A DNA stretch of 64,000 nt, taken from assembly GCA_013180625.2 (NCBI GenBank), contig SNVD02000483.1, positions 62,001 through 126,000 of the forward strand. Reading direction: 5' to 3'. The notes under the pieces are model-generated. The model saw nothing but the letters and a program-made list of their open reading frames with translations, was not told the origin of the DNA and made no database searches. Within the stretch, counting starts at the first letter, position 1, and each line of letters begins with the position of its first letter. Positions 55,560 through 64,000 of this stretch are shown in pieces. The DNA comes from Boswellia sacra. Lineage: Eukaryota > Streptophyta > Magnoliopsida > Sapindales > Burseraceae. Position numbers and translations under genes: made by a program.

Positions 55560-57683
55560 AATTAGGGTTTGTTTAAAACACGGAGCCCAATTAGGGATAA
55601 GCGAGTGCCTGTCATGCCTGTCCTTTAAGATTTTCATCATAACCGTCCATCTGTCCACAAATTAAGGTTTTGCACTTATAAACTCATAAAAAGGCGCACG
55701 CCTGCCAGTTAGGGCATAATGGGCACATGCTTGGGAGACAAGCATACAGTTGTTGTCTCAAATCCCATATTGATTTTGTATTGTTTTACGTGCCCGTGTG
55801 ATGCCTATATAAAGAACTATAACTGTTCATCAAGGTATCAACATCTATGTGACTCACACACTATTTTGTGTTATTAGAAAGTCTAGAGATCAGGAAATTA
55901 AGACGTTTTAAAAGTCTTCCTTTGTTGTTTCTTGGAGGAGTTCTCGGTGTTTGAGGTGCTCTTTGGATTATTCTAGGGCGCCTGTCAAGGTGAAGATTCT
56001 ACTTTTGGTGGTGCCAGAATCCAGGTAAGTCCTAAGGACATCCTATATTTGTTTATGCATGCTTGTTTTGTTAGTTTAGAATCATGTTTATGTTTGTTTA
56101 TTTGATGATTATGCTAGAATGCATGTTTTAGGCCTCTGTATGTTAGAATCATGCTTAAGTTATTAATGCTATGTATGTTAGAATCATGTTAGGATTAAAA
56201 TGTTATTCATATGCTTTTGTAGTATGATTATATGCTTTCTTTTTCCTTTTTCTTCTTCTATTTCTTTGCTCATGGATAAGTAATGGAGGACTCAATTGTT
56301 AGTAGGGGACCATTGCCTTGAAGTGAATTACGCTTTGATGATTCTATTTCTTCTTCTACTCATTCTCTTTGTTTATTGATGCATGAGGGTGGATCCATAA
56401 TTGATGGTGAGGGATCACCATGTTGATATGAATTATGTTTGAACTTTGTGTCATGCTTTGTTAGAATCATGCTAAGTTTGATGTTATTGTGTTGTTATGA
56501 TGATCTCTCTCTCTTCTTTCTTTGTTATTCATGGATATGTGATAGTGGACTCACAATTGTTGGTGAGGACCACCACATTGATATGAGTTATGATTGAGAT
56601 ATGTGTGTCATGAGAGATGCCATGTTAGAAACATGTTTTAGGGTGATTTGGTTATGATGTAATTATACACTTTTTTATTGTTTTCTTTGATTACTAGAAT
56701 CACGATTAGGTGAAATATACATCTTTTCTTCCTCTCTTCTTGTTCTTTTCTAAAATAATGAGTGAGAGTTGATAGTTAATGGCAGACTCTGATTGTTGTT
56801 TAGAAGTCATTACTTTTATGTTATCTCATTTCTCATGATTGTTTTCGCAGCCATGTTCATATTATGGTGTTCTTGGTCATATTGTATGAAAATGGCATAA
56901 CATGAGATGATTAGATTGCATGTTTAATAGTTTGTTAAATCTTTTGAATCAATTCCATGTTATTTTGTTCATATTTTATGAGTTAGGATCAAATGAGATG
57001 GACTCACATTTGGTGGTGAAGGATTTATTACTCAAATTAATTTCATCTCATTTGTTTTATGCTTTAATTCATGAATGATTATTCTTAATGCTTGAATTAT
57101 GCTTCATTATGTGTTTCATTTACTTGTTCATGTTTCATTGATGTGATTGATTGGAGGATTTTAATGGATAATTTTCACATTAATTTTACCTTTTCTTTAT
57201 TCTATGTATTTGTAAAGACTTGATGTAATCCCTTTCCCCATTCCCCGATGTTTTATGGAAATGCAACTCTATTCTCCTCCCTCATTTCTTTGTATGTATA
57301 ATATGTACTCACCTCACATGCTTAATAAAGACAAAATAAGTCGTGTGTTAAAATGAATTAGGATTAATAGAATAAACATCAATCTAGTAAAACTTTGGAC
57401 TTAGCAAACTTGAATGGAGGCAAGATTCACATCTGGATGAGGTTTAATCTCGTACCTAACTTCCCAAACTCGTCTCTCAAGAGGTGAAGGTAGTTTAGGT
57501 CTAAAAGGATAGGATTAGACTGCTATCACTCACAATTTTCCCATGGTTAGAGCATGGGCAGTGACTTTATTTTGTTTCTCTAGGCTTGCCCTTATGGCTT
57601 GTTCTGTGTTCCTTTAAGTCCTTTATGGGCTTTGACATAGTGTCGTGGTCGCAACTGCTCTGGCGAGATGAAAGCTCTGTTCA
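55560..57683 (+). repeat. 5' LTR of the + strand Ogre-like element
   Basis: The right end is set by GCTCTGTTCA just before the PBS. The last 300 bp (TTTGACATAGTGTCGTGGTC, CTCTGGCGAGATGAAAGC) match the ends of the minus-strand LTRs at 24.7 and 36.6 kb. A TATA box (TATATAAA) is at 55,806-55,813. The left end is approximate: no TSD found. The middle has repeats of GTTAGAATCATG and GAGGACCACCA-like pieces. Confidence 0.65.
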
Positions 57684-57687
57684 CAGC

Positions 57688-57705
57688 GGCAACTCCACTA
57701 GGGAT
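57688..57705 (+). other. Primer-binding site of the + strand Ogre-like element
   Basis: GGCAACTCCACTAGGGAT, four bases after the LTR end; a one- or two-base variant of the tRNA-Arg-type site of Ogre elements. Confidence 0.8.
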
Positions 57706-58649
57706 AAGGGAAGTTAATTCTGAAGGGAATGCTAAGTCCTTTGTTTTGTTATATTAATGTTTATTCTTTGCATCATTACATCTACAAACAATGCACAACT
57801 TGCCCTATCTTTAGCCGTGTGACTTTGGTGTTAGAAGTCTTTGGTTCCATTCGACCCATTAATGACTCTCATCACTATCACTACCGTTAAGCATGTACCA
57901 ATTCTTTTTTTGGTATAAAAAGAGACTGACCCAAGGAGGCATCTCTCGCTCGAAGGAGCCTTTAGACATCGAACCCTTGTGACCGAAGCCTATATATAGA
58001 TGAACTTAGTAATTTCCTTTAGGATTGCCAAAAACTTTTGCATATTTGGATTTGAAAACCTTGCATAAAGCCATGAATGATTATAGGCCCAGATTGATTG
58101 CCTTTTGAACAACTCATATTATGAAATTTTCTTTTGGATAACCAAGAAGTTGATAGTGACCAAGAGGAGGTCATTGACCCTTTGGATTATTGAAAGACCA
58201 ACCAAGAAGTTGAAAGTGACCACGAGGAGGTCATCAACGTTTGGTGATAAAAATCATGTATGAAGATTGTACTTGAGTAAATCATTATGGGACTGTCTTC
58301 ATAATGTCTTGGTGGTAAGGAAATTCATGTCCAAATTAGAGAGAGAAAATCTCCATAACCCATGTTAATTAGAGACAAGCCCAAAAATCCTAGGAAAGAG
58401 ACTATGCCAATTGTGTGGGAGAAATAAGGTTAGGAGGAGTATGTATTCCTATTGTATGTTATTGTATGTGATTGTGCCCATGCTTACATGTATTCATGCA
58501 TAGAATGCATTTCATGTATCATTCTAACTCTATGTTTTGTAGCTAACATAGCTTGGGTCGTAGAAGGTGGACATTGGGTTAGAAAAGGTGGATATTGGGT
58601 CAGAGTGGAATATAGGCTTTGAAGAGCAATAGTTGTAGAGACTAGAGCA
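57706..58649 (+). other. Leader of the + strand Ogre-like element
   Basis: Non-coding. A direct repeat (ACCAAGAAGTTGA(A/T)AGTGACCA, about 58,141 and 58,201) is present. A stretch at 58,480-58,560 shares CATGC-rich sequence with the minus-strand leader near 35,900. Confidence 0.6.
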
Positions 58650-59640
58650 ATAGCTAACAATCAACATCTGATTGAAGAAGTGGATAGGATCAAGACAACT
58701 ATAGAGATACTTAGGCAGTCAATGGCTCACTTAACTGAGATTATGGTTATAAGATTATTGCAACCCACTCTTACTGGCGATAATAATCGCAAAGGTGCTG
58801 GTACTGGTTATGGCAAGGGTAAGGAGAAAGAAAAAAAAAACACTAAAGAAGATGACGTGGAATGCTTTGACAAGAATGATTATTTGAAGTCAAAGGGACT
58901 TGAATCTATGAGGCAAGTTTCTAATGATATGGAGAAATTACAATCCATTATCAAGAAGAAAGGACTAGAATGTGTTAGTGATTTATGTGACATTCAGTTA
59001 GAGCTTCCAAAAAATTTTTGTATGCCTAATTTACCCAAGTTTAATAGGAGGGGTGATCTAAAAACCCATTTGATACAGTATGTCGCTGTAATAGAAACAA
59101 CTAGTTTGTTTAGGTAGCATATTACTCAAATGTTTCTGTTATCTTTGAAGGGACTAGCAATAACATGGTATTGCCAATTGGAAAAATCTATGAGGATAAG
59201 ACTGATAGAGTTGTCCGGGCGATTTGTAGAGCATTACATATACAATTGTCAATGTGATGTTTCTATACAGGAATTAGAGACTACCCACTAGGGAAACAAT
59301 GAGACTTTTTGTTGCATATATAGTTTGATGGAGTGAAAAGGTTGTCCAAATGGTTGATCAGCCTAGTGAGAAGAGCCAGGTTCGTATGATTATCAATGGG
59401 GCATTACTAATATTTTGGTAGAAGTTGTAGCAATACCAATGAAGACTTTTGAGGATCACTATGAATCAGAGATCCAAATTAATGATTTAGAAGCTGAGAA
59501 TAAGAAAAGTTTTTCGAGGCGACATCAAAGAAGGGGAAATTTCAATAAGTCTAGCAGATCAGCCATAAAAAAATGTTACTGTAAATGCCGTGGGGAATCA
59601 AAGAAGGTTCAGCACCTAGGGAAAACCTTTGTCTAAGGTT
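58650..59640 (+). pseudogene. Ogre/Tat-type gag
   Basis: Open for 145 codons from 58,680: an N-terminal helix, a Lys-rich stretch KGKEKEKKNTKEDD, then LPKNFCMPNLPKFNRRGDLK and THLIQYVAVIETTSLFR, the same capsid block as in the minus-strand copy near 35.5 kb. After a stop: LSLKGLAITWYCQLEKS and FVEHYIYNCQ. The late part (59,415-59,636) is basic with KCYCKCRGESKK, a poor knuckle. Dead. Confidence 0.8.
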
Positions 59641-60978
59641 TTTGCTAAACTTCGTGCTCAATCAGTAGTTTTGCCTTTGGCGCCAAGACCACCACCAAAT
59701 CCACTTTTGGCCTCCTATCATGCAAAAAAGTTTTCTGAATTTCATCAAGCGCTAGGACACAATATTGATAGACGTATTTGATTACGCCATGAGATATAAG
59801 ATCTTATTGATTGTGAAAGAGTTCCTGATCCTGAAAAGAAGCAACTATGCATAAGAAGGAATCCACTCCCAAATTACAAGAATATGTTACCACTAAGATC
59901 AACCTTTATGATTAGCTCTGGCATGACAGAGGAGGAGATGATAAAATCTTTCAAGGAAGAAGGCAAGACTTATAGTGGCAAGGCATTCTTAGTCAAAAAG
60001 ATAGAAACAATGCAAGGGTTCATGAGATGAGGGACCCCATATTAGACTTGGCAAGATATGAAATCATGAAAATTGGAGAGTGAGGAGGAAATAGAAGTCA
60101 ATGCCAAGGAATAAGACTTGCAATGGGAGAAAGTCAGAAAGCAAGAAGCATGTCAATATTCAAGCATGAATGACAAAGAGCCTCAACATATAGCCCTTTT
60201 GCTATGGAGGTGTTCATTAAAGGACAAGGATGGGTCCGTATTGCAATTTAGGGACATGATGACCCTTATTTTGGCAACTCGAGGCTAAAAAATGTTATTC
60301 TTAGCAATACAGAAGAAGAAGAGAATGAAAAAGATTAAAGAGGAAGTGAACAAAGAGGTAAGAAGAAAGTGGTGTTTGAGAAGAAAGTGCTTAGGTCTAG
60401 GAAGTGTAAGGTGGAGAATGTGATGGGGATTTGGGATGGGGAAATTGTTTGTAACTTTTGGGATAGTTTTAGTGAGGACAAAAGAGAAAAGAAAAGTTTT
60501 TCAGATGACATAGACAATAGTGAGGAAGAGAAGAAGAATTTTTGGGCTTGCTTTAGTGAATACGAAGGGACAGTAAAGAATAACAGAGGAAATAAGAAGA
60601 TCCTATATAACTTTTGAGATGACTTTTTGATGATGAGGAAGTGAAGAAGAATGAAGAGGAAGTGCAAGGTGTGACAAGGGGTGGGCGATTCTATAGAGGT
60701 CCAGTCTAAGATAAGATTAATGAAGTTGTGGAAAAAGAGAAAAAGAAAAAGAAGGATGATTTGGTCCTCAAGCAACTTAAGAAGATCTAAGCCCATATCA
60801 GTATATGGAATCTTCTTATAGCTTCTCAGAAACATAGAGAAGCAATGGCAAAAGCACTTGCTGACATGCGTATTTACATTTTATCAACACCCTAGGAAAT
60901 GATTGCTATTATAATTTTGAGGAATGAGAAAGGTAAGTTCGTAACAAAAGGGTAATAAGGGGGTTAATAATTCATCTG
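59641..60978 (+). pseudogene. gag-protease linker of the Ogre-like element
   Basis: Charged, Lys/Glu-rich open pieces without conserved motifs, apart from LPLAPRPPPNPLLASYHAKK (about 59,670-59,730) and a YKNMLPLRST-like segment, both typical of the Ogre linker. The long minus-strand frame at 60,335-60,835 is the complement of purine-rich sequence and is not a gene. Confidence 0.6.
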
Positions 60979-61551
60979 ATGATGATATGCCCATTGAAGG
61001 CTGAGATTGGGGGCAAAAAGACTTCTAGTATCATAGTTGAAGATTGCTCTACTATCAATTTAGTGCCTCTAAGAATATTGCACAAATTTGGGGTTGGAAA
61101 GGAGGGCTTGGAGACCTCTCATGTGATGATTTGTGCTTATGATAACTATCATAGATGTGCAATTAGGACCTTTAAGGCCTTGGTAAAGATTGGGCCTAGT
61201 GAAGCTATTATGGAGTTCATTGTGCTAGATATGATAGTAACCTTTGCTTTATTGTTAGGGCGTGCATGGTATCATCCGTTAGGAGGAATTCCTTCTACTT
61301 TGCACCAATTGATCAAGTTTAGTTTGAATGGGGAGATCATCACTTTTAGAGCTGAAGCCTCACTAGCCACTACTGCTTTGAGTGTTGTTGAAGGTGCGAT
61401 ACCTTTTATGAATGTGTTTCAGGTGGCCATGATTGAAGAGATCAGTCCCATTGTTGTAGATAATGAAGAAGTAGGGGTACATGCCTGGTATTGGCTTGGG
61501 CAAAACTTATGTGGGTGTTCCTATCTTTCCAGAATTTTAAGGGCAATTTGA
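60979..61551 (+). pseudogene. Ogre-type protease with altered active site
   Basis: 190-codon open frame. SIIVEDCSTINLVPLRIL is the active-site strand, where related elements have D-x-G-S/D-G-S; here D-C-S, so the glycine is lost. It continues through AIMEFIVLDMIVTFALLLGR and PLGGIPSTLHQLIKF. Autonomous activity unlikely. Confidence 0.75.
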
Positions 61552-61764
61552 TAAGAGGGATGGGCTATGAATTTGGAGAAGATAATCAACTGGGGAAAGG
61601 TAAATAGATACGGGTTCCACAAGGAAGGGCATAAAGTTTGTCAAAGCTGAAGAGCTATTGCGCACTAGGGAAGCAGAACTGTGGAGCATAATAGGATTAC
61701 GAAGCCTAGGTTTGAGATATTCAACGATGTAGTGGATTTCAAGGCCTTGACAGAATAAGACAAA

Positions 61765-62410
61765 TTGATAGGGATAATAGAGAAGCTAAGTATCAAGCAA
61801 GAGCTTGCATATAAAGGATTGACTTCAGATGAGCTAGTAGCCGTGGTGGAAGGACATATTAAAGATGTTCCTATTAAAGATGATTTTGTTTTAATTTCTA
61901 ATATATTTAAGGACGACGTTTTCATTTGTAAATTCGATGCAATAAAATCTGATTTTGCTTACTTTTGTGATGTTATTCCTGATGGTTGCATGCATAATGA
62001 TTCTTGTTTCACGAGCATATTTGGCATTCATTTCATTCAATCACATTATATTAATCTTGGTACAACTGAACATCCTAAGAATATATGCATTGCACATGAC
62101 ATAACTTCTAAAGAGAGAAATAGATTTGAGAAAATTCTGATTGAGAGAAAAGAAGTTTTTGCTTGGTCCTATGATGACATGCCTTTAATTGATAGGAGCA
62201 TTGCTGAGCACACTATCCCAACATGTCTGCACATAAGGCCTATGAGCAGAAATTGAAGAGGTTGAGATAGGTATAACTGATCAAGGAAGAGGTAACCAAA
62301 TAGATTGATGCTAAGTTCCTCGATGTAGTGAATTATCCAGAGTGCCTTGCAAATATTATACCAGTTTTCAAGAAGATGGACGAGTGACAATATGTGTTAA
62401 TTATAGGGGG
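61765..62410 (+). pseudogene. Ogre-type RT N-terminus, truncated
   Basis: Open 163 codons, ending with FEKILIERKEVFAWSYDDMP and AEHTIPTCLHIRPMSR. Then, with stops, LIKEEVTK, IDAKFLDVVNYPECLANIIP and VFKK, and after a shift RVTICVNYR. It breaks off exactly after this last motif, before the catalytic part. Confidence 0.8.
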
Positions 62411-64000
62411 TAATTATCAGGAGGCTCCCTAATTTTTGGCGAAACATCAAGGGCTCACCATGGTTTTCAAAAATATATAGAAAACCTCTAGCTGTAAGTC
62501 TCCATCCCGTTAATGTGTTAGTGTCAACGTTGGTCGGGTCATATGACTTATACGTTTAAAAGATTGAATAAAAAAATGAACTTAGGAATTGGTAATTGTG
62601 TAAGGGTCAAATTTTTTTAATAATTTATATTATTATTTCTTCTTTATAGAAATAGAAATTATATTATACGGACCTATACAAGACTGATAGGAAGTGTAAA
62701 AAGGTGTTTCATGTATCTTTTGTTGCATGACTACCATTACTTCCATAAGTTTCTCCATGTAAGGTGTGTTGTTGAGCTTGTGGGTGGGAACAAGGGTAGA
62801 CGAAACGTCCTCCTTTGTCACTATTTGTGAACTACAGTGGCTTGAATCACTAAGAGAACAAAGAAAAGAAGATAATATAATTCCCAGGTTGACATCACAA
62901 GTGAGTTTCTATGTTTGTAATGTATTTTTTTTTTAAATTTTGCTCATGTTTTTCGTTTGATATGAAATTGAAGACGATTGTAAATGTTACTGAAGTTGCT
63001 TTCATGTGTTTGTATGAATGAAAAATGTAAACTTTCTTGCATTTTTTAGAATGGCTGGTGTGGGTTTTGTATAAAAATGAAATTTCTTTTGGTTTACATG
63101 TGTTGTGAGTGTCAACTTGCAATCATTTTCAATGAAAGTTTATATTGTTACATTTTTTTGTTTGAAAAAAAATAAACTTTCTCAAGTATAGATGAACTCG
63201 GTGGTGTGGATTTTTGTTTATGAATGAAATATTTTTTGTTTGCATGTGTTGTAAGCGTTATGTTTTGACATTTTCGTGGTGATTTAAAGATTATTATTGG
63301 GAAGTTTGTTTCTTTGTGGATTAAGTTTGTTACTTCGCACTTTTTTTTTTTTTGCTCCAATAATGTGAATGACAAACCCATGACTCCTTCTTTGTGTAAT
63401 TATGTAATGTTTTTAGTAAATAAAGTTTGATTTAATTGATGATTTTGGATTTTTTGAGTCGTGGCTTGTGTTTGAATTTAAACATGTATTTTTGAGGTTT
63501 TTGTCGTTGAAATTATAGAAAGCTTGAATCTTTTCACATATTTATGCGTGATTTGGTCGTCGACAATGCCAAGTTTGAATTTTTTTAATGTATTTTTTAA
63601 TGTATTTATTGTTGTTTTCACAAATCTTTCCACTGTATTTGTTGTAGTTTTGTTTATAGACGTTGGAAAGTTTGAATTTTTTCATCGTTTATATTTTTGT
63701 ACATGATCTGGTTATGAGTCTTTGCATAGTCTGCATGTAGAGTTTGAATGGTAAGTTATTTATCTTTTTCTAGAATGGCAAGTGGGCAAAATTGTTTTCT
63801 ATGTTTATAGTAGTGTGCATGTAAAGTATTTGTTAAATTGAATGTTCTTTTTGTCATTATGTTGAGGGTTTTTAGCTGATTTTAACAGGTTGCACATTAA
63901 ATTCTATCTGTAGGGTGGGGCTAATGTTGCCTTTCTTGGTTAAAGTTCATATTTTAAAAGATGATCATGATCTAGGCTTCATTGATCTTGAGGAATGCAA
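62404..64000. other. T-rich unassigned DNA, possibly starting with a DNA-transposon end
   Basis: Begins GGGGGTAATTATCAGGAGGC, a form common at the ends of plant MITE/MULE-type elements. The partner end was not found in the window. The rest is T-rich with repeats of GTGTTGT(A/G)AG(C/T)GT and ATGAATGAAA(T/A)AT pieces (about 63,010-63,270). No gene is recognised. Confidence 0.35.

Larger units (their letters stand above)
55560..62410 (+). mobile_element. Decayed Ogre/Tat-like Ty3 element, + strand
   Basis: LTR with TATA box, tRNA-Arg-type PBS, long leader, gag, protease and the first RT residues follow in order. The element stops at VNYR of RT; no RNase H, integrase or 3' LTR is seen before the window ends. 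Stops in all domains. Confidence 0.8.

Noticed and set aside
60335..60835. 166-codon minus-strand frame in the Ogre-like element
   Set aside because: Antisense of purine-rich gag-protease linker; composition artefact.

Overview
The window is a repeat-rich stretch of a plant nuclear genome, probably a eudicot: it is AT-rich, has plant LTR-retrotransposon lineages (Ty3 chromovirus, Athila-like, Tat/Ogre-like, Ty1/copia), plant-specific host domains (a JMJ25-type JmjC demethylase remnant, a plant mobile domain) and hAT- and Mutator-type MITEs. I see no clearly intact ordinary host gene, no tRNA or rRNA and nothing prokaryotic. The species cannot be told from the sequence.

Layout. 1-14,189: a decayed Ty3 chromovirus on the + strand, split twice: by a complete-ended 9.24-kb LTR element (1,135-10,375, 5-bp TSD CTATT) and by a 717-bp hAT-like element (12,056-12,772, 8-bp TSD). 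14,190-16,840: minus-strand pseudogene of a JMJ25-like demethylase. 16,841-23,100: unassigned DNA with degenerate repeats and a MITE with a 9-bp TSD. 23,100-38,504: minus-strand Tat/Ogre LTRs, a gag remnant, several unrelated tandem arrays, a solo LTR (29,414-30,940, TSD GTGCA) and an Athila-like 3' fragment. 38,505-42,985: duplicated non-coding DNA with PB1-like remnants of a MULE-type protein. 42,990-46,045: truncated minus-strand Tat element. 47,921-55,043: a copia element (minus strand, TSD ATTAT) sitting in the intron of a plant-mobile-domain gene remnant. 55,560-62,410: a decayed + strand Ogre-like element, followed by T-rich unassigned DNA.

Most interesting object. The element at 1,135-10,375 is Athila-like by its PBS, protease region and 3' region. 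It has lost the front of gag and nearly all of RT/RNaseH/integrase. In the place where such elements carry an env-like region it holds an intact, intronless 216-codon LOG-family ORF (cytokinin riboside 5'-monophosphate phosphoribohydrolase, 6,308-6,958), preceded by an intact 183-codon ORF with an arginine-rich stretch and a Cys cluster (5,135-5,686) and by three 65-67-bp repeats, each able to form a small hairpin (5,919-6,112). The gag-protease part is broken by a frameshift and a stop while both cargo ORFs are open. It looks like a non-autonomous retroelement carrying a hormone-activation gene.

The LOG element, the copia element, the minus-strand Tat element and both Ogre-like elements lack all or most of RT, so all would need enzymes supplied in trans. 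All family assignments come from reading motifs by eye; no database search was run.
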